Assembly (NCBI GenBank): GCA_045120135.1
Contig: JBGVEN010000001.1
Location: 248,001-312,000 of the forward strand
Source of the DNA: SIG440 sp045120135
GTDB lineage: Bacteria; Bacillota; Clostridia; Monoglobales; Monoglobaceae
DNA length: 64,000 nucleotides
Direction: 5' to 3'
This document shows positions 25,967-34,414 of the stretch, one piece after another (the first letter of the stretch is position 1; each line of letters opens with the position of its first letter). The notes under the pieces are model-generated. The model searched no databases. It was not told where the DNA came from and was given only the letters and a program-made list of their open reading frames with translations. The translations under genes were made by a program, and so were the position numbers.

Positions 25967-27610
25967 TTAATACATTCCGCCCATACCTGCGCCTGCGCCA
26001 GCCATAGCTGCAGCTTCGGCTGCTTCTGCTGCGGGGTTAGGCTTGTTTGCAACAAGGCTTTCTGTTGTGAGAACCATTGCTGCAACAGATGCTGCGTTCT
26101 GGAGTGCTGAACGGGTAACCTTTGTCGGGTCAACAATACCGTTCTTGAGCATATCCATATATTCTTCGGTAAGAGCGTTGTAGCCAATACCGATTTCGCT
26201 TGCCTTAATCTTGTTTACGATAACGCTGCCCTCAACACCTGCATTAAATGCAATCTGACGAACAGGCTCTTCAAGAGCACGAAGAACTGTCTTAACACCA
26301 ATCTTCTCGTCTCCCTCGAGTGAGTTCATAAGTGCCTCAACTGCGGGCATAGCGTTGATGAATGCAGTACCGCCACCGGCAACAATGCCTTCTTCAACAG
26401 CAGCACGGGTAGCAGCAAGAGCGTCTTCAATTCTGAGCTTCTTTTCTTTCATTTCAACCTCTGTTGCAGCACCAACCTTGATAACTGCAACGCCGCCTGC
26501 CATCTTAGCAAGTCTTTCGGTCAGCTTTTCCTTGTCAAATTCTGAGGTTGTGTCTTCAATCTGGTTCTTAATCTGGTTAACACGAGCCTTGATAGCATCA
26601 GCGTTACCTGCACCGTCAACAATGATGGTGTTTTCTTTCTGAATCTTAACCTGACGTGCACGACCGAGCTGTGCGAGAGTTGTTTCCTTAAGGTCAAGGC
26701 CGAGGTCGTCTGTTATAACAGTACCGCCGGTAAGAATTGCAATATCTTCGAGCATAGCCTTTCTTCTATCACCAAAGCCGGGAGCCTTAACACCAACGCA
26801 GGTGAATGTGCCGCGGAGCTTGTTAACAATAAGAGTAGAAAGAGCTTCGCCCTCAATATCTTCGGCAATAATCATAAGCTTCTTGCCCTGCTGAACAATC
26901 TGTTCGAGGAGGGGGAGGATTTCCTGAATATTTGCAATCTTCTTGTCTGTAATAAGAATGTATGCATCGTCGATAACAGCTTCCATCTTATCGGTATCTG
27001 TAACCATATAAGGTGTGATGTAGCCTCTGTCAAACTGCATACCCTCAACAACCTCTGAATAGGTCTCAGCTGTCTTTGATTCTTCAACGGTGATAACGCC
27101 GTCGCTTGTAACCTTTTCCATAGCATCAGCAATAAGCTCGCCGATACTGTCATCAGCTGCAGAAACTGCCGCAACTCTTGCAATATCGTCACGGCCGCTT
27201 ACCTTTTTGCTGTTTTTGATAACTTCAGCAACAGCTGTATCAACAGCAGCAGCGATGCCTTTGCGGATAATCATAGGATTTGCGCCTGCAGTAACATTCT
27301 TAAGACCTTCACGAACCAATGCCTGCGCAAGAAGAGTTGCGGTTGTGGTACCGTCACCTGCGATATCGTTTGTCTTTGATGCAACTTCCTTAACAAGCTG
27401 AGCACCCATATTTTCAAAGGGGTTTTCAAGCTCAATTTCCTTTGCGATGGTAACACCGTCGTTTGTGATGAGGGGTGCGCCAAATTTCTTGTCAAGAACA
27501 ACATTTCTGCCCTTGGGACCAAGTGTAACCTTAACTGTATTTGCAAGCTGGTTAACGCCCTGTTCGAGAGCGTGTCTTGCTTCTTCTCCAAATAAAATCT
27601 GTTTTGCCAT
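25967..27610 (-). CDS. groL: chaperonin GroEL
   Basis: A 547-residue Hsp60 chaperonin that folds proteins in a double heptameric ring capped by GroES. The ATP-binding LGPKGRNVVLDKKFG and GDGTTTATLLAQ motifs are intact, and the C-terminus has the flexible Gly-Met tail (AGAGAGMGGMY). Normal length, single copy in the window. TCAGGAGGACA precedes the ATG, 25 nt after groES. Expression is controlled from the CIRCE promoter upstream of groES. Confidence 0.98.
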   Translation of the reverse strand: MAKQILFGEEARHALEQGVNQLANTVKVTLGPKGRNVVLDKKFGAPLITNDGVTIAKEIELENPFENMGAQLVKEVASKTNDIAGDGTTTATLLAQALVREGLKNVTAGANPMIIRKGIAAAVDTAVAEVIKNSKKVSGRDDIARVAAVSAADDSIGELIADAMEKVTSDGVITVEESKTAETYSEVVEGMQFDRGYITPYMVTDTDKMEAVIDDAYILITDKKIANIQEILPLLEQIVQQGKKLMIIAEDIEGEALSTLIVNKLRGTFTCVGVKAPGFGDRRKAMLEDIAILTGGTVITDDLGLDLKETTLAQLGRARQVKIQKENTIIVDGAGNADAIKARVNQIKNQIEDTTSEFDKEKLTERLAKMAGGVAVIKVGAATEVEMKEKKLRIEDALAATRAAVEEGIVAGGGTAFINAMPAVEALMNSLEGDEKIGVKTVLRALEEPVRQIAFNAGVEGSVIVNKIKASEIGIGYNALTEEYMDMLKNGIVDPTKVTRSALQNAASVAAMVLTTESLVANKPNPAAEAAEAAAMAGAGAGMGGMY

Positions 27611-27635
27611 TTTTCTGTCCTCCTGAAAAATTTAA

Positions 27636-27923
27636 TTAACCTTCAATTTTAGCCAGAACATCGCTCTGACGAAGAATAGTATATTCCTGACCGTCAAGTT
27701 TAACCTCTGTACCTGCATATTTGCTGGTAAGAACCTTGTCGCCGACCTTCAGCTCCATAACAACTTCCTTGCCGTCAACTACACCGCCGGGACCTACTGC
27801 CACAACCTCTGCAACCTCGGGTTTCTCCTTAGCTGCACCGGTAAGAATAATACCGCTCTTTGTGGTCTCCTCAGCTTCTACCATTTTAATAACAACTCTG
27901 TCTGCTAATGGTTTAATGTTCAT
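27636..27923 (-). CDS. groES: co-chaperonin GroES
   Basis: A 95-residue Hsp10 that caps GroEL. It shows the N-terminal NIKPLADRVVIKM strand, the mobile loop EAEETTKSGIILTGAAKEKP, and the core GDKVLTSKYAGTEVKLDGQEYTI. AAAGGAGGAT precedes the ATG. It is the first gene of the CIRCE-controlled groESL operon. Confidence 0.98.
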   Translation of the reverse strand: MNIKPLADRVVIKMVEAEETTKSGIILTGAAKEKPEVAEVVAVGPGGVVDGKEVVMELKVGDKVLTSKYAGTEVKLDGQEYTILRQSDVLAKIEG

Positions 27924-27963
27924 ATTGAAATCCTCCTTTAGAATTTATACTTTTTAGTGCGTG

Positions 27964-27990
27964 TTAGCACTCTTATTTGTTGAGTGCTAA
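27964..27990 (-). promoter_or_regulatory. CIRCE operator (HrcA binding site)
   Basis: A perfect inverted repeat TTAGCACTC (27964-27972) - 9 bp - GAGTGCTAA (27982-27990), identical to the CIRCE consensus. It lies between the promoter and groES, so HrcA should block transcription until heat or misfolded protein titrates GroEL. hrcA is not in the window. Confidence 0.97.
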
Positions 27991-27998
27991 CGAGATAT

Positions 27999-28027
27999 AT
28001 AATACAAAATAAAATGCCATAAATCAA
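27999..28027 (-). promoter_or_regulatory. groESL promoter
   Basis: On the minus strand TTGATT (28022-28027), 17 bp, TATTAT (27999-28004). The start site falls at the edge of the CIRCE operator. Confidence 0.8.
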
Positions 28028-28100
28028 ACCGGATTATAGACGGTTACAGTTAATTATGGCCAATTATTTTGACTTATATACCAAAATCTTCAAAATGCGG

Positions 28101-28574
28101 TTATTTTTGCTCTAAAAGTACCGCTGCTATCGCAGAAATCCCCTCTTTGCGACCTTCAAAACCAAGATGCTCAGTGGTGGTTGCCTTAACGCTTACGCAA
28201 CCAATGTCAAGACCGCATACAGTAGCTATATTCTTGCGCATATTTTCGATAAATGGTGCAAGCTTGGGTGCTTGCGCAACAACAGTAGAGTCAATGTTGG
28301 AAATGGTGTAGCCGTGCGTGGAAATGAGCAGGCATACTTCCTTTAAAAGCTGAATGCTGTCTGCACCCTTGTATTTGGGGTCGGTATCGGGAAAGTGTTT
28401 GCCTATGTCGCCAAGTGCTGTAGCACCAAGAAGTGCGTCCATAATTGCGTGGACCAACACATCTGCATCCGAGTGTCCTAAAAGACCAACAGAATGCGGA
28501 ATTTCAACACCGCCCAAAATAAGCTTGCGTCCCTCGCAAAGTGCGTGAACATCGTACCCGTAACCGATTCGCAT
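28101..28574 (-). CDS. ispF: 2-C-methyl-D-erythritol 2,4-cyclodiphosphate synthase
   Basis: A 157-residue trimeric zinc enzyme of the non-mevalonate isoprenoid pathway. Metal ligands Asp and His are in GYGYDVHAL near the N-terminus and the HSDADVLVHAIMDALLGA motif; GDIGKHFPDTDPKYKGA is the family signature and the C-terminal TTTEHLGFEGR is intact. AAGGAAGTG precedes the ATG, 12 nt after ispD, so the two pathway genes are co-expressed. I see no clear hairpin terminator between it and the groES promoter. Confidence 0.97.
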   Translation of the reverse strand: MRIGYGYDVHALCEGRKLILGGVEIPHSVGLLGHSDADVLVHAIMDALLGATALGDIGKHFPDTDPKYKGADSIQLLKEVCLLISTHGYTISNIDSTVVAQAPKLAPFIENMRKNIATVCGLDIGCVSVKATTTEHLGFEGRKEGISAIAAVLLEQK

Positions 28575-28586
28575 AAAAACACTTCC

Positions 28587-29303
28587 TTAGTAATTATTTT
28601 TAAGAAATTTACAGATTGCTTCCGCAACAGGCAGGTCCTCTGGGGTTGTTACCTTTATGTTGGTGTTTTCTCCGTCTGTAATTGCAACCGGTGTACCCGA
28701 GAATTCAACCACGGATGCATCATCTGTGCCAAGAAAATTTAATTCTTCGGCACGAATGTACGCTAGCTTTAGAACATCTGCTCTGAATACCTGAGGTGTC
28801 TGTATACAACGTAAAGTACTTCTGTCCGGTGTGCTTGCAACATTGCCACTTGGGTCAAGGACTTTAATTGTATCTTTGGGGACAATTCCGGGGACAACTC
28901 CACCGGACTCAAGCCCTATTTCGCATAACCGGTCAATAAGTTTGGGTGAAACAAAGGGGCGTGCACCGTCGTGAACTGCAACCAAAGCCTCATTTTTAAC
29001 AAGATTTAAGCCGTTTATAACCGATTGCTGACGAGTTTCGCCGCCGGGAACTATATCTGTAACCTTGCAGATACCAAATTCCCTTATCATATCCCATACA
29101 GTTGGTATGTTCTCGGGCTTTGTCACAATTATAATACCACCTATTGAGTCTGAGTCATCAAACTTTTTCAGGGTATGTGCAAGAACGGGTATATCATCAA
29201 GCAACAAAAATTGCTTGTTGACCCCATCGCCCATTCTGCGGCTGTCGCCTGCGGCAACAATAATTGCGGTTGCCTTTGGCTTTGCACATTTCTTTGAAAA
29301 CAT
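28587..29303 (-). CDS. ispD: 2-C-methyl-D-erythritol 4-phosphate cytidylyltransferase
   Basis: A 238-residue nucleotidyltransferase that makes CDP-methylerythritol. The CTP-binding loop is IIVAAGDSRRMGDGVNKQFL, with VAVHDGARPFV and the C-terminal TDDASVVEFSG marking IspD. An N-terminal extension of about ten residues (MFSKKCAKPK) precedes the usual start; ACGGAGGTAC lies just upstream of this ATG and supports it. It sits between carD and ispF, an order common in Clostridia. Confidence 0.96.
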   Translation of the reverse strand: MFSKKCAKPKATAIIVAAGDSRRMGDGVNKQFLLLDDIPVLAHTLKKFDDSDSIGGIIIVTKPENIPTVWDMIREFGICKVTDIVPGGETRQQSVINGLNLVKNEALVAVHDGARPFVSPKLIDRLCEIGLESGGVVPGIVPKDTIKVLDPSGNVASTPDRSTLRCIQTPQVFRADVLKLAYIRAEELNFLGTDDASVVEFSGTPVAITDGENTNIKVTTPEDLPVAEAICKFLKNNY

Positions 29304-29323
29304 ACAAGTACCTCCGTAGAGTG

Positions 29324-29794
29324 TTATTCGTTCATCAAAAGTTCTTCGATTTCGCTGTAGGTTTTGCCTTTTGCAAGAATAAGCTCGGAAATAAGAATAT
29401 TTTTTGCATTGGAAAGCATTTTCCGTTCAGCGTTAGAAAGTGATTTCTTTCTGTCACGGAGAAGCAGGGTTTTTGCAACGGTGGCAACATCCATCAGATC
29501 TCCGCTTTTAAGTTTTTCAATATTTTCTCTGTATCGTTGGTTCCAGTTGTCGTTGCAATCTTCGTTGCACGAGTGGAAGTGGTTGATGGCGTCGTCTGCA
29601 GCATCTGCAGACACTATTTTGCGAACGCCTATGGTTTCTGTGTTATTTACAGGGAGCATGACTTTCATATCGCTGATAGAAATCTGCACAATATAGTATT
29701 GTTGCTCTTCACCCAGGATTTTTTTCTCTTCAATGTCGACAATGATGCCGGCTCCGTGCATTGGATAAACTACTCTGTCGCCTATGTGAAACAC
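29324..29794 (-). CDS. CarD-family transcriptional regulator
   Basis: A 156-residue protein with an N-terminal RNA polymerase-interacting Tudor-like domain (FHIGDRVVYPMHGAGII, YYIVQIS, MKVMLPVNN) and a C-terminal helical DNA-binding domain (from about 65, WNQRYRENIEKLKSGDLMDVATVAKTL). CarD proteins bind the RNAP beta subunit and stabilise open complexes. I chose GTG 29794, which gives the family-typical start (V/M-FHIGDRVVYP) and has GAAGGGAAG upstream; an ATG 24 codons earlier has no ribosome binding site. A TATAAT-like sequence at 29874-29879 hints at its own promoter, but the -35 is poor. Confidence 0.87.
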   Translation of the reverse strand: MFHIGDRVVYPMHGAGIIVDIEEKKILGEEQQYYIVQISISDMKVMLPVNNTETIGVRKIVSADAADDAINHFHSCNEDCNDNWNQRYRENIEKLKSGDLMDVATVAKTLLLRDRKKSLSNAERKMLSNAKNILISELILAKGKTYSEIEELLMNE

Positions 29795-29899
29795 GCAAAG
29801 ACTTCCCTTCAATTTTTTTGAAAATCTCCCCCAAAGCATATAGTACAAGCTTTTGGAGCTTTTCATCTTTTTATTATATGTATTTTTTATTTTGCAAAA

Positions 29900-31270
29900 T
29901 TATTTACAGAATTTGTCGATTACGGATTTTATGTCGTAAAAAGGACAAACCTCAATGTTTTTGAATTTTTTAAGCTTAGTCGTCCCCGATGCAGGGACAA
30001 TACATTTTTTGAAACCAAGCTTTTCGCATTCGGCAATTCTCGCCTCTAAAAAGCTACAGCTGCGAAGCTCACCGGTAAGACCTATTTCGCCGATTGCAAC
30101 CGTGTCACTGTCAATTGCAGTTCCCGTAAAGCTTGAGGCAATAGCCAGAGCAAGACCTAAATCTGCAGCAGGTTCGGTAATTCTGAGTCCCCCAACAATG
30201 TTGACATACGCATCATATGTTGAAAGTCTCAAATTGCCACGTTTTTCCAGCACAGCCATAAGCATGAGTGAACGGCTGAGGTCTGGCCCGCTTGCCATTC
30301 GACGGGGATTGCCAAAAGAGGTAGGGGATACAAGAGCTTGAACTTCTGCAAGCACCGGTCTTGTGCCCTCCATAGTGCATATAATGCACGAGCCGGGGAC
30401 ATTTTCCGGTCTGCCCGAAAGCATAGCCTGCGAGGGGTTTGGTATTTCTTGCAGGCCGTTTCCGCTCATTTCAAAAACGCCTATTTCGTTTGTCGAGCCA
30501 AAACGGTTCTTAACCGCACGAAGTATCCGGAATGATTGATGTCGGTCGCCCTCAAAATAGAGAACCGAATCAACAATGTGTTCCAGAACCTTAGGACCTG
30601 CAAGCGAACCCTCTTTTGTAACGTGTCCAACAAGAAATACCGAGATAGAATTCTCTTTTGCAATTTTCATAAGTACCGACGCTGTATCACGGATTTGGGT
30701 AATGTTGCCGGGTGTAGACTGGATTTCGGGGTTAAACATTGTCTGAACAGAATCCACAATGAGTATGTCGGGGTTTTCGCGAAAAACGCAGTCGATTATC
30801 AGGCTCATATTTGTTTCGGAGTATATTTTAAGGTTTTCTGTTGTTATGCCGAGACGGTCGGCTCTCAATTTGATTTGCCTTTGTGATTCTTCACCCGAAA
30901 CATAGAGGATTTTTTTAGTTCGTCCAAGAGTCTCGCAAATCTGTAAAAGAAGTGTAGACTTTCCTATTCCGGGGTCGCCGCCCACAAGAACAAGCGAGCC
31001 GCTGACAAGCCCTCCGCCGAGAACACGGTCAAGCTCGCCCATACCGGTAAGAGTACGTTCCTCATCGGTTGAGTCAATGTCCCGTATGGTTTTGGGGACA
31101 GAGTTGTGAGAGGAGGGAGCCGATATAACCGATGCCTTGGATTTGGCAGGTGCCTCGCTGATTACCTCTTCAATTATGGTATTCCACGAATTGCAGGTGG
31201 TACACTTGCCCATCCATTTCGGGAACTGTGCACCGCATTCTGAGCAGGTGTAAACTGTTTTAAGCTTCAT
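29900..31270 (-). CDS. radA: DNA repair protein RadA
   Basis: A 456-residue RecA-like ATPase that drives branch migration in recombinational repair. It has an N-terminal C4 zinc finger (Cys9, Cys12, Cys23, Cys26), Walker A GGDPGIGKST (about 98-107), the RadA-specific KNRFGST motif (about 255), and a C-terminal Lon-protease-like domain without a catalytic Ser-Lys dyad that I could confirm. AAAGGATT precedes the ATG, 17 nt after folD. It is part of the ygiQ-folD-radA-carD-ispD-ispF cluster. Confidence 0.97.
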   Translation of the reverse strand: MKLKTVYTCSECGAQFPKWMGKCTTCNSWNTIIEEVISEAPAKSKASVISAPSSHNSVPKTIRDIDSTDEERTLTGMGELDRVLGGGLVSGSLVLVGGDPGIGKSTLLLQICETLGRTKKILYVSGEESQRQIKLRADRLGITTENLKIYSETNMSLIIDCVFRENPDILIVDSVQTMFNPEIQSTPGNITQIRDTASVLMKIAKENSISVFLVGHVTKEGSLAGPKVLEHIVDSVLYFEGDRHQSFRILRAVKNRFGSTNEIGVFEMSGNGLQEIPNPSQAMLSGRPENVPGSCIICTMEGTRPVLAEVQALVSPTSFGNPRRMASGPDLSRSLMLMAVLEKRGNLRLSTYDAYVNIVGGLRITEPAADLGLALAIASSFTGTAIDSDTVAIGEIGLTGELRSCSFLEARIAECEKLGFKKCIVPASGTTKLKKFKNIEVCPFYDIKSVIDKFCK

Positions 31271-31287
31271 ATTATAATCCTTTAAAA

Positions 31288-32139
31288 CTATTTATTTAAA
31301 GTGTTTTTTGCAGCGGTAAAGGTGTTCTGCATAAGCATTGCAATGGTCATAGGACCAACACCGCCGGGTACGGGAGTGATTGCTCCGGCAATTTTTTCTA
31401 CTTCATCAAATGCCACATCACCAACAAGTCTGCCGTCCTCCAGACGGTTCATACCAACATCAATAACAACTGCACCGGGCTTTACCATATCCGCGGTCAC
31501 AAAGTTTGCACGGCCAACTGCCGCAACAAGAATATCCGCAGTTTTGGTAATTTCCTTAATGTTCTTTGTGCGTGAATGGCAAGTGGTAACAGTTCCGTTT
31601 TTGTGGAGAAGAAGCATACTCATAGGCTTGCCCACAATGTTACTTCTGCCGATAACAACGCAGGTTTTGCCCTCAACCTCAACCTTACTCTCAGCAATAA
31701 GTTCCATAATGCCGGCAGGGGTACAGGGTACAAAATCATAGTCACCTATCATTATTTTACCCACATTTACGGGATGAAAAGCATCAACATCTTTTTCGGG
31801 ACGGATAGTGTTTATAACAGCCTTTTCATCAAGGTGCTTGGGGAGAGGAAGCTGAACGAGGATTCCGTGAACCTTATCATCGCAGTTAAGCTTTTCAACA
31901 AGAGCTACAAGCTCCTCCTGAGTGGTTTCTTCCGGAAGAGCAAACTTTTCGGAATGCATACCAAGCTCCTGACACATTGCTTCCTTTCTGCCTACATAAA
32001 CCTTTGATGCGGGGTCCTCACCTACTATGATTACGGCGAGACCGGGAAGCACGCCTTTCGCTTTCAGTTCTTCGATTTCCTTTTTCAAATTTTCCTTTAT
32101 TCTTGCGGATACTGTCTTTCCGCTGAGTATTTCTGCCAT
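31288..32139 (-). CDS. folD: bifunctional methylenetetrahydrofolate dehydrogenase/cyclohydrolase
   Basis: A 283-residue folate enzyme interconverting 5,10-methylene-, methenyl- and 10-formyl-THF. Signatures include YVGRKEAMCQELGM (with the catalytic Lys), VHGILVQLPLPKHLD, KDVDAFHPVNVGK, and the NADP-binding VVIGRSNIVGKPMS. AAAGGAGAGAATAAAA directly before the ATG makes the start secure. The first 122 nt are also read in another frame as the C-terminal tail of the upstream ygiQ gene, which is unusual. Confidence 0.96.
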   Translation of the reverse strand: MAEILSGKTVSARIKENLKKEIEELKAKGVLPGLAVIIVGEDPASKVYVGRKEAMCQELGMHSEKFALPEETTQEELVALVEKLNCDDKVHGILVQLPLPKHLDEKAVINTIRPEKDVDAFHPVNVGKIMIGDYDFVPCTPAGIMELIAESKVEVEGKTCVVIGRSNIVGKPMSMLLLHKNGTVTTCHSRTKNIKEITKTADILVAAVGRANFVTADMVKPGAVVIDVGMNRLEDGRLVGDVAFDEVEKIAGAITPVPGGVGPMTIAMLMQNTFTAAKNTLNK

Positions 32140-33946
32140 TTTTATTCTCTCCTTTTTTTGGTTTTATAAGGCAATCAGGCCCGTAGCCAACAAGGTCAAG
32201 CCGGTTTGCCTTTTTTAATGCAGTTAAAACTTTATCGTAGTTTTCCGGCGATTTAAACTGCAATAGTGCTCTTTGCAGTTGTTTTTCTTTGTAATCCGTT
32301 GCAACATAAACTGATTTTCCCGTTCTCGGGTCAATTCCCGTGTAATACATACAGGTGGAAATGCTACCCGGTGTGGGGTAAAAGTCCTGAACCTGCTCGG
32401 GACTCAGCTTGTGTTTGTTCAGATACTGGGCAAGCTGTATCGCATCCTTTAATTTACTTCCCGGATGGGATGACATAAGGTAAGGCACAACATATTGCTC
32501 CTTGCCGGTCTGCTTGTTTATCTTCTCAAACTTTTTAATAAAACTTTCATAGACGTCAGACGAGGGTTTACCCATATACTTCAAAACATTATCCGAAATG
32601 TGCTCCGGGGCAACTCTCAGCTGACCGCTGATATGATGCCGGCACAATTCACGGAAAAAGGTTTCGTCTTTATCGGCAAGAAGATAGTCAAAACGTATTC
32701 CGGAACGGATAAATACCTTTTTTACCTTTGGAATTTTCCGTATTTTACGGAGTAATTCCAAATAGTCGATGTGCGATACCTCAAGGTTTTTGCATGGAGT
32801 AGGAAAAAGGCATTGCCTGTCTTTACATACTCCAAATTTAAGTTGCTTTTTGCAGGACGGGGCACGGAAGTTTGCCGTCGGACCGCCCACATCGTGAATG
32901 TATCCTTTGAAGTTCGTTTTTTTTGTCATTGCCATAACTTCTCTTATAATCGATTCGTGGCTCCGTGCGGTAACTGTTCTGCCCTGATGAAAAGCAAGAG
33001 TGCAGAAATTGCACGAGCCAAAGCATCCTCGTGACGAGGTAATGCTGAATTCAATTTCATTAATTGCAGGTACGCCACCAAACTTTTCATACATAGGATG
33101 GTATGTTCCTTCGTAAGGCAGCTCATAAACCGCATCAAGCTCCTCGGTAGTGAGGGGAGGTGAGGGCGGCAACTGAACAATACATTTGTCAGCATTGTCT
33201 GCCTGAACTATTGGTTTGCCGCGGAACGCATCCTGTTCCTCGTATTGGATTTTAGAAGCCGCAGCATATAATTTTTTACTTCCACAAACCTCGTCAAAAG
33301 ACGGAATTTTTATGGATTTATCGGGGAATAATCCATTACTGTCTTCAATATAAACCGTGCCGGGTACACTTTTGATTTCGTTTACCGGGACTCCCATATC
33401 AAGAAGCTTTGCAATCTCTACAATCTGATGCTCGCCCATACCGTAGATAAGCAGGTCTGCACCGCTGTCAATAAGGATACTCCGTCTAACCTTGTCGGAC
33501 CAGTAGTCATAATGTGCAAAACGCCTGAGGCTTGCTTCGACTCCGCCGATTATGATGGGAATTTTTTTGCCGTACGCTTCACGGATGCGATTGCAGTAAA
33601 CAATGGTTGCTCTGTCGGGGCGCATACCTATTTTGCCGCCAGGTGAGTAAAGGTCGGTGGAGCGGACTTTTTTTGATACCGTGTAGCGGTTGACCATAGG
33701 GTCAATGTTTCCGGAAGAAACCAAAAAGCCAAGCCGTGGCTCGCCAAGAGCTTTGAAGTTTTCGCAGCTTTGCCAGTCGGGCTGTGAAATTATGCCCACA
33801 GAAAAACCTGCCGCCTCCAGTACACGGGATATAATTGCGTGACCAAAGCTTGAGTGGTCGACATACGCATCACCGACTACATAAACAAAGTCAAGGCGGT
33901 CTATGTTAAGTTTTTTCATATCGTCCTTCGAAACGGGAAGAAACAT
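32018..33946 (-). CDS. YgiQ-family radical SAM protein (UPF0313)
   Basis: A 642-residue radical SAM enzyme of unknown substrate. The 4Fe-4S signature is in SRGCFGSCNFCTLAF (CxxxCxxC) after an N-terminal B12-binding-like domain. I placed the start at ATG 33946 (MFLPVSKDDM), with GAGG 10 nt upstream; the family begins there. The C-terminus is odd: after LIKPKKG the frame runs about 40 residues further as a Lys/Arg/Ser-rich tail that overlaps folD by 122 nt. That tail could be a genuine basic extension, a lost stop codon or a frameshift. Confidence 0.87.
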   Translation of the reverse strand: MFLPVSKDDMKKLNIDRLDFVYVVGDAYVDHSSFGHAIISRVLEAAGFSVGIISQPDWQSCENFKALGEPRLGFLVSSGNIDPMVNRYTVSKKVRSTDLYSPGGKIGMRPDRATIVYCNRIREAYGKKIPIIIGGVEASLRRFAHYDYWSDKVRRSILIDSGADLLIYGMGEHQIVEIAKLLDMGVPVNEIKSVPGTVYIEDSNGLFPDKSIKIPSFDEVCGSKKLYAAASKIQYEEQDAFRGKPIVQADNADKCIVQLPPSPPLTTEELDAVYELPYEGTYHPMYEKFGGVPAINEIEFSITSSRGCFGSCNFCTLAFHQGRTVTARSHESIIREVMAMTKKTNFKGYIHDVGGPTANFRAPSCKKQLKFGVCKDRQCLFPTPCKNLEVSHIDYLELLRKIRKIPKVKKVFIRSGIRFDYLLADKDETFFRELCRHHISGQLRVAPEHISDNVLKYMGKPSSDVYESFIKKFEKINKQTGKEQYVVPYLMSSHPGSKLKDAIQLAQYLNKHKLSPEQVQDFYPTPGSISTCMYYTGIDPRTGKSVYVATDYKEKQLQRALLQFKSPENYDKVLTALKKANRLDLVGYGPDCLIKPKKGENKNGRNTQRKDSIRKNKGKFEKGNRRTESERRASRSRRNHSR

Positions 33947-33986
33947 ATCAAAAAGCCTCGCATTTTTATAGTAATTATTTCTATTA

Positions 33987-34015
33987 AGTATACCACAAAG
34001 TATAATTTTTTTCAA
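33987..34015 (-). promoter_or_regulatory. promoter of the ygiQ-folD-radA cluster
   Basis: On the minus strand TTGAAA (34010-34015), 17 bp, TATACT (33987-33992) with extended TGG. It is back to back with the promoter of the ACT-domain gene. Confidence 0.8.
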
Positions 34016-34037
34016 CATTTTTTTATACAAAATTTAC

Positions 34038-34066
34038 TTGACGGAAAGGCAGATTCCTTGTATAAT
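34038..34066 (+). promoter_or_regulatory. promoter of the ACT-PFL operon
   Basis: TTGACG (34038-34043), 17 bp, TATAAT (34061-34066), giving a leader of about 53 nt that includes a small hairpin CCGC..GCGG near 34091-34104. Confidence 0.85.
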
Positions 34067-34125
34067 AATTGTTAATATTTAAACAAAAACCGCATTTTTG
34101 GCGGCGTATAAAAAGGAGAATTAAT

Positions 34126-34395
34126 ATGAGAGCAATTGTTACAGTTATGGGTATTGACCGAACCGGTATTATTGCAAAGGTAAGTGATTGCCTTTACCGT
34201 CACGGTGTTAATGTTCTGGATATCAACCAGACAATTATGCAGAATATTTTTACAATGATTATGCTGGTAGAACTTGACGGTGACGGAAAGGATACATCTG
34301 CGATTGTGGAAGAACTTGAGAAAATAGGTAAGGAAATCGGTGTTGATATCCGTTTGCAGAATGAGGATATCTTCAATTCTATGCACAGAATATAA
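34126..34395 (+). CDS. ACT-domain protein (UPF0237)
   Basis: An 89-residue stand-alone ACT domain (AIVTVMGIDRTGIIAKVSDCL, then NVLDINQTI), a fold that binds amino acids or other small ligands to regulate a partner. Start is ATG 34126, preceded by AAAAGGAGAATTAAT; this gives the usual family length. It is paired with the PFL/DUF711-like gene 19 nt downstream, an arrangement conserved in many bacteria, so the two proteins probably work together. Biochemical role is unknown to me. Confidence 0.88.
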   Translation: MRAIVTVMGIDRTGIIAKVSDCLYRHGVNVLDINQTIMQNIFTMIMLVELDGDGKDTSAIVEELEKIGKEIGVDIRLQNEDIFNSMHRI

Positions 34396-34414
34396 TTTGC
34401 GGGGTTGACGATTT

